Positions 11,290-22,000 of a stretch of 64,000 bases of DNA are shown piece after piece (position 1 is the first letter of the stretch; every line of letters begins with the position of its first letter). The DNA lies in contig JASKMD010000018.1 of NCBI GenBank assembly GCA_030144725.1, positions 5,193,552 to 5,257,551 on the forward strand, read 5' to 3'. The stretch is from Haematococcus lacustris (Eukaryota; Chlorophyta; Chlorophyceae; Chlamydomonadales; Haematococcaceae). Both the position numbers and the translations under genes were made by a program. The notes under the pieces are model-generated. The model ran no database searches, was not told the DNA's origin, and saw only the letters and a list, made by a program, of their open reading frames with translations.

Positions 11290-14200
11290 TTACCACCACC
11301 TGCTGCGCCGCTTTCCCTTGCGCTCCAACACCCACAGCCTCTCATAGCCCTCTGCAATGCACACGAGGCAGCAAGGGTCGGTGAGGGTCAGTGAGATTCA
11401 ATGAGGGTTGGTGAGGGTCGGTGAGGGGCAGTGAGGGTCGGCGAGGGGCAGTGAGGGTCGGTGAGGGACGGTGAGGGGCAGCGAGGTCATGAAGGGTCAG
11501 TGAGGGGCAGCGAGGCGCAGGAGCACATGGCTTCAACATTTAATCACACAGGTCATGTCGCAGTCAAGCCTGGCTGTGCTGTCCCTCTAGCCAGGATCCC
11601 TCCTCTGCCAGCTTGCCCCGAAGCATAGCTGCATCTACAGCCCAATCTAGACAAACACCAGCCATACCCCATGACGGCCAGCCCAGAGGAGCAAGAACGC
11701 ACAGGCACAGCATCAACGGCACTGGCCTGCACCTGACAATCGAGCAGCTGGCTGGTTGGCGGGTGTGCTCTGAGGTCTGCCTCCCTCGTGCCCCTCTGCA
11801 GCCTCACCAGGAAAGGGCTCCACCTCCTCTGTCGCCACCACTTGCCACTCGTCTTGCAACGCTTTGAAGAACTCGTCAGTGGCATTCACGCCCCCACGAG
11901 GCTCCCCTGAAATTTCACAACATCGCATCTTGCAATTCCACGACATCACATGAGGAGGGCTGGGTGAAGGTCAAGCCAGCCAGGCGTAGATATAGGGTCA
12001 AGCCAGCCAGGGGCATAGCTGGTGCCGGGCCAGCCATGGGCAGACGCGCAGCCCAGAGACCACAGTTTGCCCAGGGCAGGGTAGGCTCACCACACCACAC
12101 AGGGATGGCTGGGCAGGGCAAAGCAGACGAGGAGGGTAAGGCCGGGCCAAGCAAGCCAGGCGCATTGGTGGGAGGGACTTGTTTTCAGTGTCCAGAGACA
12201 ACACCAGGCTGCTGGCTGGTCTGGGAGGGCACGCTCTCCCCACCATACTGCCCACCAGCACACAGCTGGCAGCGCCCCCACCAACTGCTGCTGCTGCTGC
12301 CTGAGGGGGAGGGAAGGCGTCGCCCCTCCTGCCCTCCCTGCACACTCTGCACATCCACAAGCTGCAGGCATTGGTATCAAGCACACTGGCCCAACTCACA
12401 ACTTGGAACAACTGAACACACTGGACCACAGCCAGCATACAGCAGGCAGCTCCACATGTCAGCGGACAGACAAACACAATTTCTTTGACTGTGGGTAATC
12501 TCACTCAGCTATGCCAATTGAGTTGAAGCATCCTCGGTCGCACTCTTGATGAGTAAGGTGGGGTTACATGTCAATCGACAGACGGCAACCCTGCCCACCA
12601 CTATACACTAGGCAGCTGCACAGCCAGCAGCTTTGCCCACAGCCAGCAGAGTCTTTGGCCACACACCAACATACAGCAGGTGGCAGCCGTTGTAGAGCTT
12701 GAGGGCAGCTGCTGCCATAGAGTCAGGGCCAGGGTACACGATGAGCAGCGTGCGGCCGGGGTGTTGAGCCACCACCTGCTCGTCACCCTTGGCCACCTGC
12801 AGCCAGCCAAGGGTGGTGGTGTGCCCGCAATAAGTGAGCCAGAGGCGCTATGGGCTCTAGGTTGTTTTCCTGTGCTGCAGCAACGCCAGCGGGATCCAAT
12901 TGGGTCGCATACCTGCGAATGCCATGTTATGATGCTGATGCTGATGAATGGGGTAGCAGTATGTGTTGCACTGAGGAGGGACGGGTCTTGGGTGAAGATA
13001 ATCCTAGGCAAGCCAGGTGGGTTGTGCAGGCCACCTGGCCGGCGACCCTTTGTTGTCGAACCAGTAGACAAGCGCTGGTACAATACTTGAGGTGTAGGGG
13101 AAAATATAGGCGTCAATAATTTTCCATAACTCGGGTCAGTTTACCAAGGCCGCAAAGTGCTAGCAGCCAGATCCGCGTGTTCCGCAAGTGCAGCGCAAGT
13201 CGCGAGTGTGCTAGTTGCATGTATGGCTTGCACGTCGCAACTTGCAAGTCGCGAGTTATTCTAAAAAAAAAAAACTTCCTTCCGCAACTGATGCAACCTC
13301 AACGTAGCCTATGCGACGCTACGCGATAGCTTAGCGAACATATTGCCAGGCTGGCATGTCTACTTATAAGTGCCAGCCTGGCATGTTGACTAGAAGCTAC
13401 GTCTTTCGTCGTTTTTCAGGTCGGAGTAAGCCGCTTAGGAGAGGGATGAGGTTATAGGCTAGTTGAGGCAGTCGATATGTGTCGACCGGCAAAGCATAAT
13501 GGTCGAGCGGCAAAGCATAATGGTCGAGCGGCAAAGTGCACTTTTTGATAATTGTCGAGCGGCAATTGATAATTGTCAAGCGGCAAAGTACGGTTCTCGC
13601 AATCAGTGTCGGGAAGCGTTTATAGAGCAGCTGTGTTGAGAAGGGTTGGTAATAGTGTTGGTCAACGGGAGATATGGTGTTGGTCAACGGGGGAGGGGGG
13701 CGGTTACGGGATTGGGGAACCTCAAATATACTCTTGACCACGCGCACCTCGGCCTCGGTCATTATTTTCGCATAATGCTCTCGGACCGCCAATTATCTAC
13801 TACATACGCCGGTACAAACTTTGGCTCAGATTAGGGTTTTGGCTCACATTAGGGTTTTGCCTCAGATTAGGATTCTGGCTCAGACTAGGATTTTGGCTCA
13901 GGTGAGGGTTTTTGCTCAGGGTACACAGTGTGGAGTAGTAGGGATAGGGCCACCTGGGTGTGCTGCACTGGGCTGCACCATGGTGCATGGGTTGCGCCAT
14001 AGCCAACCCTGGCGCGTCTTCAGCAAGGGTCAGGGCCAGGATGAGGGTTGGCGAGGAGAAATGGCCAGGGCTGGAAAGCATGGCGGGGATGAAGGGGGAG
14101 GGTGGTTCATTTCGCAGCAGCATCAAGCGACAGCTTTCCTGTGCCGCTGGTGCTGGCGCTGGCAGTGGTGGGGATGATGATGATGATGACGATGATAGTA

Positions 14201-15314
14201 ATGATGTTGGCGGTGGCGTTGCTGCTGGCGTTGCTGCTGACGGTGCTGCTGCTGCTGATTATGATGGTAGTGATGGTGGTGGTGGCAGTGATCATGGTGA
14301 TCATCCAGGAGGTTGTCGCCCACCTTGCCTACGAACACGGGGTCCTGGGTGCGCACGTCATGGACAGGCAGCTGCTGGCCGTTGTCAAAGGCCAGGCAGT
14401 CTGCACCCCGCGCCTCCAGCTGCTGCTGCCAATGGCCCAGGCCTGCGCCCAGCTCTAATAGAGGCGAGTAGCGGGCCACAACAGCTAGCGCCTGCAGGGT
14501 GACAGTACAGGGGGATGGATGATGATGAAGAAGAAGAAGACTACACCAGCAAGCTATAGTGCATAACAGGAAGCAGAAGAAGAATAAGAAGAAATAGAAG
14601 AAGAATAAGAATAAGAAGAAAAAGAAAAAGAAGAAGAAGAAGAAGAAAAAGAAGATGATGAAGGAAAATAGGAAGAAGAAGAAGGAAGAAAGTAGAAGAA
14701 GATGAAGACTACTCCGGCGAAGGTACTGACGTGCATCAAGGGAGGAGCTCCTGCCTGATCCCACCACGTTGGTAGCGGGGAGGCTAAGGGAGGTAGATGG
14801 CGTGCAGCATTAGCCTGCTATGACGGCTTAGCTCTGCCCATTGCAGCTTGGGGATGGGTTGATGAGGGGGCTAGGAGGCAGAGCACCAGGCTGATTACGC
14901 CCAGCCAGGGCCTGCCCCTGCGTGGGTGACCCAGCAGGTAGCGTGCTTTGTGGAGGGATGGGGGAAGGCCAGGCAGGATACGCCACCGCCGCCACTACCA
15001 CCACCACTATTGCCACCACCATCACCACCACCGCAACCATCACCACACTACCATCCTTGCAGTGGCCTTCGACCCTGTCAGCACCACCACTATCCTTGCA
15101 AGCTCCTGCAAACCCATCATGACCGCAACCCTCATCAACACCACCGCCACTATGAAAGTCATGATGCCTGGTGCTGCACTGTAGCTGGTGCTGCCATGTG
15201 CCATGTGTTCCCCACCTTCTCACTCCATTTGCTGCAGCCATATTTTTGCAGGTAATCCCGGCGGGCATTGGGGTCAGCGACTTGGTACAGGATCAGGTTG
15301 GTCTGGAAGTTGAC
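11290..15314 (-). CDS. SAM-dependent methyltransferase-like protein (5' end not found)
   Basis: Five minus-strand exons join in phase: 15,314-15,216, 14,491-14,324, 12,796-12,667, 11,906-11,808 and 11,351-11,290 (stop TAA). They give about 185 residues. The first exon contains RRDYLQKYGCSKWSEK. The second holds a Rossmann-type glycine motif, LLELGAGLGHW, followed by ADCLAFDN, as expected of an S-adenosylmethionine-binding fold. The third has RTLLIVYPGPDSMAAAAL and LLYVG. The last two give DEFFKALQDEW and ERLWVLERK. This order matches a family of small algal and fungal methyltransferase-like proteins whose substrate is not known to me. The start exon lies upstream of 15,314 and was not identified; tandemly duplicated sequence at 15,285-15,345 confuses that edge. 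The large introns carry GAA, GAT and 20-bp repeats. Confidence 0.75.
11376..11513 (+). repeat. Tandem GGTGAGGGTC-type repeat in intron
   Basis: Short imperfect repeats of about 10 and 20 bp (GTGAGGGTCG, GTGAGGGGCA) within the last intron of the methyltransferase-like gene. Confidence 0.7.
13343..13593. repeat. Inverted repeat followed by 21-bp tandem repeats
   Basis: TGCCAGGCTGGCATG near 13,344 is repeated with inversion as TGCCAGCCTGGCATG near 13,371, around a TA-rich spacer. From about 13,480 there are several copies of a GGTCGAGCGGCAAAGCATAA-like unit. All of it is intronic. Confidence 0.6.
13818..13920 (+). repeat. About 20-bp tandem repeats containing TTAGGGTTTT
   Basis: Five imperfect copies of a unit reading TTGGCTCAGATTAGGGTTT. 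The unit contains a telomere-like TTAGGGTTTT. The same unit reappears at 21,697-21,730, at the 5'-side edge of a Fanzor-derived insertion, so it is more likely part of a transposable element than a telomere remnant. Confidence 0.6.
14524..14706 (+). repeat. GAA/AAG purine tract
   Basis: About 180 bases of GAAGAA, AAGAAA and related purine repeats in an intron of the methyltransferase-like gene. A GAT- and GCT-rich tract lies just beyond the neighbouring exon at 14,164-14,300. Confidence 0.8.
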
Positions 15315-15437
15315 CTGTGGTACAGGATCAGGTTGGTCTGGAAGTCTGACTAGCCTGGCTCAGTCTGTATACCCAAGGCTCCAAGGCTCCTAGCCAGTTC
15401 ACTAGTGTTTACTAGTGCAACGGGCTGGTAGCCATGT

Positions 15438-16705
15438 AAGCGTAAAGCTGTTAGTTTTGATGGTGTGCCCAGTGGTCGGGGGGTTTGCCCCCGGAACGTG
15501 CCATCGACTTGGGGTTTGTGTTCATCAAGGGTGCGACCGAGGATGCTACAACGTGTTTGTAGTAGCTGAGTGAGATTACCCGCAGGCAAACATGTTGTTC
15601 CTTGTTGAATGAGTTTTGTTGTTCTGTATACCCAAGGCTGCCTCAGTCAGGCATAGACTAGCCCACACCTCACATGCCTTGTAAGCCACTATACCGACGC
15701 GCTCCGCTGCACTTCACTGTAAGCTGTCTCCGCTGCAGGTCTCATGACAGCACGCCTCTAGTCCAGGTCCTCCTGTCAGGACCTAACTAGCAGCTAAGGA
15801 CGTGTCCTCAAATGCAACGGCTGTCAAAGGACGGACACGCGCACAGTGTGACAGTTGGTTGGTTTCTGTCGCCAGGCTGTTAGCCTGTAAGCAATTAAGC
15901 TGTTAGTTTTGGTGGGGAGCCCAGTGGTCTGTCCCGGGAAAGTGCCATCTTCGTGGGGTTGGCAGTCATCAAGGGTGCGACCGAGGATGCTTCAATATTG
16001 ATTGTAGCGGAGTGAGATTACCCACAGGCCAACATGTTGTTCCTTGTTGAATGAGTTTTGTTGGCCTGAAGGACTGAACGCCCCCACGAGGCTCCCCTGA
16101 GCATTCCCAACACCACACCTTGCAATTCAGCTCCAGTCCTTCAGACCTCCAAGTTTCATTCAGTCCAGGTCCTAATTCAGGACTTAGTCCAGGACTTAAG
16201 TTTCATTCAGTCATTCGAGAGCTAGCCAGCACCTTGGCCCTCAACCTTGAGCCTTCATTGCAGTCGAACACACTTCCTAAGGACACTTCCAGAGGACACT
16301 TCCAAAGGACAATTTTCAAGGACACTTCCAAAGGGTTACTGCCCACCAGCACACAGCTGGCAGCTGGCCAGCATCATTGAGCTAGCCAGCAGCGAAGGGC
16401 GCGTGATCAAAAGCAACGGCTGTCGAAGGGGTTGGTGTGACAGCGGACACTATAAAATGCTCAGTTTCAAGCATAACATCCCTTGGTCATAGCAGGTACT
16501 TCTGCCAGTTTCGAGGTCGGCTGGGCCAGGCTAGTAGCCTTACAAGCATCCCGCTGTTAGTTTTGATGGGGAAAGTGCCACTGGTGTGGGGTTTGTTGTC
16601 ATCAAGGGTTCGACCGAGGATGCTTCAAATTGATTGGAGTAGCTGAGTGAGATAACCCACAGTCAAACAAGGTGTCCCATGTTGAAAGAGTTTTGTTTGT
16701 CTGGA
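15438..16705 (+). repeat. Three dispersed copies of a repeat of about 165-190 bp
   Basis: Direct copies lie at about 15,438-15,625, 15,890-16,070 and 16,545-16,705. Each begins near GCTGTTAGTTTTG and contains ATCAAGGGT.CGACCGAGGATGC. Each ends with TGAGTGAGAT.ACCC and a TTGTT...GAGTTTTGTT tail. Copies differ by substitutions and small indels. They code for nothing obvious and flank the short insertion at 16,231-16,378. Apart from these copies, 15,315-17,207 holds no recognised gene. Confidence 0.7.
16231..16378 (-). mobile_element. Short retroelement-like insertion sharing a tail with the Fanzor copies
   Basis: A 148-bp insert lies between 12-bp direct duplications GAGCTAGCCAGC at 16,219-16,230 and 16,379-16,390. 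Its first 40 or so bases (ACCTTGGCCCTCAACCTTGA and onward) are nearly identical to the left ends of the Fanzor-derived insertions at 20,830, 24,145 and 28,031. The rest of its body, with repeated GGACACTTCCAAAGG, is unrelated to them. A shared tail on different bodies, plus a long target duplication, points to mobilisation by reverse transcription from one end. Confidence 0.7.
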
Positions 16706-17207
16706 AGCTGACATGTTGTCTAAAAGTTGCAGCAGCAGTTGCAGTCAACCAAGTTGTTCCAAGTTGTTCCAGTGGTGAGGTAGGCCGGTGTGGTCGTCAC
16801 CAACACCTGCAACTTGGCTGGTGTGTCTGTACCACTCCGTTGTAGCTGTGCCAAGACAGCTCACCAGGGCAGCTGGAGTGGCAGCAGCAGCAGTAGCAGT
16901 GGCAGCAATGGCGTTGGCAGTCATGACAGTGGCAACATCAGCAGTAGTGGCATTAGCAGCAGTTTGGCAGGAGCGTTGACAATAGCAGGGCCAGTGGCAG
17001 CGGTCCCAATGACAGCAGCAGCAGCAACAGCAGCAGGAGCAGCAGGAAAGGAGCAAGAGAAGGAGAAAGAGGAGCAGCAGGAGCAGCAGCAGCAGCAGCA
17101 GGGGCAGCAGCAGCAGGCGCAGGAAGAGGACCACTCTATTTCACCCTCCCTTTGCCTCGCACACCCTTCCTCCCCTGCACCTCCTACCTCCTGCCTACAC
17201 CCTAACC

Positions 17208-18795
17208 CTAACTCCAACCGCTTGCAGGCTGACGCACTGACTGCCCAGCGCACCAACCCCTAGCCCCTCCACCCACAATGTCCTCCACCCGCCTCATCTC
17301 CGCTTCAAACTCTTCGCGTGACAGCCGCCCAAACCTCTGCGTCTGATCCAGCCTGCAGCAACAGCAAGGAAGGGTGCAGTGGTAATGAGGAAGAGCAGCC
17401 AGGAGGGTATGGGAGTGTAGCTATGATGCTACAGAGGTAAGTATTGTGCCGCACGTCTGCAAGTGGTGATGATAATGGTGGTTGTCGTGGTGGTGCTACT
17501 GCTGCTGCTGCCGCTGCTGACGATGGTGATGGTGATGATGGTACTGTTGCTGGCGAAGGTGATGGTGGTGGTGCTGCTGACGAGGGTGATGGTGACAACG
17601 GTGCTGGTGCTGCTGCTGCTGCTGCTGATGGTGAGCATCCAGGTGGGATGGTATGCAGCAGGCTTGGTCCAAGAGGCCCATGCCCCAAGCTGTCAGCTGG
17701 GAGGTGCTTGCAGGTGAGTGCCTGGTATAGGTGTAGGTGCAAGGAGTCAAGAAGGATGTGGGTGCATGACACGGCCCCTGCTCACCATGCCTGCACCTCC
17801 CGCTGCTTCGCGTGCAGGTAGCCCCGCAGCCTATTCTCCGCCAGCTCCCTGCTCAGCACACCACCACAGCAGGGCCAGAGCATGCGGCCAAGGACACGGG
17901 GCGGCCCAGTAGGTGTGCCAAACAACAGCTGCCCCGTCATGGTGCTACTGCACCCGCTGCTGCCACTGGTGCTGTCACTGCTGACGCTGTCAGCAGCATT
18001 GGAAGGATGTGTGCCGCTTGCAGGCCAGCAGTCACAGGCAGTTGCGCAGACACCCAGTTCTGGCTCGGGCAAGGCTGACATGCCCTTCTCCTGCATGAGA
18101 CCTCCTGGGCCTGGGCCTGAGGGGCTTGCTGACAGCCTAACAAACTGTCAGTGGCACATGGAGCATGCATGGTGCATGGGGTGCCTTAGGCCCCCAGTTG
18201 CGACCATGACATGAGGCATGAGAGCTATCGACCAAATCCAAGGGGTTAACTCATGTCGGCAACCACACTACCAGCTGAATGGCTGGAGGGGATGCTCTAC
18301 AGTCGAATACTGTGTAAGCCATGCCCTGTCAACATGATAACGAAAAGCCATGCTGGCTCACCTTTTCTGTTGGATCTGGTCTGGGAGAGGATCCCAGGGT
18401 ACAGGGCCGGTGTGTTTGTTACCAACGCCTGCAGCTTGTGTAGATGTGCTGAGTTTGCGAGCATCATGCGGGAGGGACACATGTACTTGTGCTGGACTAC
18501 TCTTGTGCGTGCTGGGTTGATCCTCTAGTGAATCCTCTTGTGAGTCCTCTTGTGAGGCAAGGAAGGCTTGCACCAGGGGATCTGCTTGCAGCTTGTCTGA
18601 CACGCCCTTTGGTGTCTGTACCACTCCGTTGTAGCTGTGCCAAGCTGCTGCTGCTGCAGCCACCGCAGCTGCTGCTGCAGCTGCCGCAGCAGCTGCTGCA
18701 ACAACCGGTCTACGACTGCCGGGTGTGCAAAAGCATCGACGGTCTGCCGCTGACACTGATAAAAGGCTTCGCAGGACGCCGACTAAGCTACGCAT
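17208..18795 (-). CDS. Unrecognised protein with organelle-targeting-like N-terminus
   Basis: The minus-strand start ATG is at 18,795 and begins MRSLVGVLRSLLSVSAADRR. This is an Arg/Ser/Leu-rich amphipathic stretch like a mitochondrial or plastid presequence, and a long Ala run follows it. Probable further exons are within 18,105-17,808 (ending GYLHAKQRE before a GT donor) and 17,352-17,208 (LSREEFEAEMRRVEDIV, stop TAG at 17,208). The middle of the gene was not fully resolved; GCT/GAT repeats fill the intron at 17,460-17,630. I recognise no family. The gene is divergent from the H-NOX kinase gene, with only about 240 bp between the two starts. Confidence 0.5.
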
Positions 18796-19034
18796 GGGAG
18801 GTCGGCGGGGTGTCCGGGTTTGGCGACGGAAGCGACGTGTGAGCTTAAAATAAAGTTAGACTTCGCAAGCTTGCTGTATCTGTGTTTGCTAGTCTGTATT
18901 CCTTAGACAGGAAGTCACAGGTGGCTAGCGGCATAGTAGTAGTGTGCACGAGGGCCACAAGTTTCCCGCTATCGCGCTGCAGCTGCAGTGAGCGGTGCTG
19001 CAGTGGTCAGAGGCTTCCAGTAGCCTACAGCAAT
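18796..19034. promoter_or_regulatory. Putative bidirectional promoter region
   Basis: This is the gap between the start of the minus-strand gene at 18,795 and the proposed start of the H-NOX kinase at 19,035. It must hold both 5' untranslated regions and both promoters, unless an upstream exon is missing. It contains an AT-richer stretch (AAAATAAAGTT near 18,846). No specific element was identified. Confidence 0.3.
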
Positions 19035-22000
19035 ATGATTGGGTGCGTGGAGACCCGCTTGGGCCTGGTCTGCCTACTTCTCTGCATTAGACTCCGTTGC
19101 GGGCGTTGACGGTAGCGCCCACCTGATACTTGATATTGCGTCGCAGGTGGATCAATTTATCGGTATGGCTTGTGCAAGCTGGCCAGATGTGTTGTGTGGT
19201 GCTTGTGACACGGCTTGTAATGCTTGCACAACAGGTTCAATGCTTCATAGTGAGAGCCTTTGGGGAGGATGCTTGGAATAAAGTAATTGCAGAAAGCAAT
19301 GTGGAGGTGGGCTGGGTATCCAGCTGCCCATATCCAGACAAAGTCACATACGAGTGAGTCGTGCAGCCAAGCCAGCCTTAACACGTGCATGGAACACATG
19401 TGTGTTGAACTGTCGTGCCAAGAAAGTATGGTTAGTGACACAGCATTTTTCTTGCTTCCACCTTTTGCAGCCTGGTCATCACAGCAGCAGGTATCCTGGG
19501 TGTCACAGTACAGCAGGCTCTTGAAGCCTATGGTGTCTTCTTTGTTGAGTGAGTGCTATAGCATTCAACTGGTTTGCAGTGGTGAGCAAGGCTGTGCTTC
19601 AGCCCCAGTCATCCTACCAAAAGCTAATTATGCCCTTGGCCCTCGTTAACCTTTTGCTGCAGTTACGTGACAGAGCAGGTACGGAGTGGATGCCACCTGG
19701 GTAATGTCACACTGTTTAATCCTTGCCTGCATGCATAGGCCGCTTGCAGAACATCACATGCTGTACAGCACATGCTGTACAGCAGATGCGAGCAATGCTT
19801 GATGCTGCACAGGGCTACACGAAACTGCTAAAAACGCTGGGCTCAACCATTGTTGAGTTGATGGCCAACCTGAACAACCTGCATCTCCATTTGAGCAACG
19901 GACAGCCTGCAATGGATGCCCCTGCTTTTCGAGTGGACAATGTGCGTAAGGCCAGGGGCAACCTGTGTGTGCTAGAAGGGCTTTGCTTCTGACGGTCTGT
20001 GAAAGAAACCTGCCTCTGACATGGCAACGAATGCATTCTGATGCATCAGATTCTAGCCATGTGCCGTGTGCAGGTGACAGAGGTCAGCTGCCACTTGCAC
20101 TACTACAGCAACCGTCCAGCTCTGTGGCCCATCGTTGTGGGTGTGCTCAAAGTAAGCAGAAGGCAACATCCCATCCGATCCCATCCAAGGACAAGTGTAC
20201 TGCAAGAATGCTATGAAAGCTGAAGACCTGCCCTTTCAATCACAGGGTCTGTCAAAGCAATACTTGAAGTATGACTTGACGGTGGAGCTGCTGCAGAGCA
20301 GGGACGACGGTCATGACCATGAGGTGGGCATGGCAGACTTCACCCCTGGCATGGAGTGACAGCCACAACCATGTGTCAATGGCATGGCTTAGAAGTTGAC
20401 CTGGTCATGGATCTGTCCGCTCGTGTCAGCCAAGATGGGGTTGCTCTGCGTGTGCAGGTCTTCTTGGTGGGCTACCCTCGCCAGACGCTCAGCAACCGAG
20501 TCAATAACTGTGGGGACAGCCAGCCGGAGGCAGCTGCAGCAGTGTCGCCATGCGCCTTCACCTTGTCCCCTGATCTGTTTGCGGAACTGCACCCCTTCCA
20601 TCTACTGCTGGACTGCAACTGCTCAGTGCTGCAGGTGAATGTGCCTTCCCCTTGTTTGACCAGCCTCATCATTTGTGCTGAACAGCATGCCCAAGTTTAC
20701 TCATGTCCATGCACCAGATGCATAGCCAGACTGTGTGTCCCTGCTGCAGTTTGGCAGCGTGCTACCACGGCTGGTACCTGGCATCGCTGTGGGCGCGCCA
20801 GCGGCGTCCTTGTTCAAAGTAAGCTCAGCACCTTGGCCCTCAGCCTTGAGCCTTCATTGCAGTCGAACACACTAATTGTGGACCACTACAAAACAGTGTT
20901 TTATCTGTGTGGTGTTCCCATCGCATGGCATGCTCATGGCCTACACATGGTATACACATGGCATACACATGGCATACACATGGTCATGGTCGCCTACCAC
21001 CTGCAGCATTGCCTGACCCGTTAGGGCTACACCGTAGAGTTGGCATGACAAAACATGCACTAATTGAAAGATGATGACAGCTTAAAAGGGGGGGCACACA
21101 CTACTGTGCCTCAGCAGGCTGCTGCTGGGCCTTGGGAGGCTTGTCTCGTAGCCGCTTGTAGCCCAGGCCAGGGTACTCCTTGCCCTTGGCTGGCAGCTTC
21201 CCCTGCTCTGGCCACCAGCACAGCTCCAACGGCCGCCACTTGCTCTCCCCAATGCGCTGCATGTTCAGTGCTGCATTGCAGTCCCTGTCCAGCCACCTGC
21301 CTGGCTGTGGGGCTGGCTTGGCTTTGGCAGCCTTGCCTTTGCCTGTGCCCTTGCCCTTGGTAGGTTGGGTGGGCTCTGCTGCCTCTGGCTCAGCCTTGGT
21401 GCGCTTGCTGCGCTTGGCTGGCATGGGACTGCTGGGCCCTGGCTCTGAGGCTGCAGGCTGTGTGGCTTGCTGGCTACTGCGTGGGGCCTGTGGGGGCTTG
21501 CGGGGGGCACAATCATTCTCTCGTTGTGCAAACCAGCGGTCAGCTACCCCATGCTGCTGGGCCAGTGACACCGTGCCAGTGTCCTGGCTGTTGGCAGTTG
21601 GTGCGGTTGCTTCAGGCTGGTGCAGGTGAGGGTCAAGTGGGGGCCAGAGCCTGAGGGTACGGGTGGGGTCAGGGGCTGGTGAGCTCGCACTCATGGGCTC
21701 AGATTAGGGTTTTGGCTCAAATTAGGCTCAATGTACCTCAAAGTTAGCTCAGCATCATGCGAAAAGTGTGGTAGCCACGTGACAAAGCAGCCTCACCAAT
21801 GCTGTATGTTCTATTGTAACCTCTGCCATACCCTTTACCGTCTGTGGTCATGCAACACATGGTTCTACTCCACATCTGCTGTCTTGCATGCCAGCACACA
21901 AAACGAAAGTTGCATGCATTGCACTCGTTGATGCCTTCTAGACACAGAGCTGCTGGCCTTGATCAGGCTGCTCTATTGTTCCTCCTGCACAGGTGCGCCA

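Noticed and set aside
13818..13920. Interstitial telomere (TTAGGGTTTT units)
   Set aside because: The repeat unit is about 20 bp with extra sequence, and it recurs beside a transposable element at 21.7 kb, so a telomere origin is not needed.
16600..16650. GGTTCGACC and TAGCTGAGTGAG resemble RNA polymerase III boxes of a SINE
   Set aside because: On the plus strand the B-like box comes before the A-like box, the wrong order, and other copies do not keep both.
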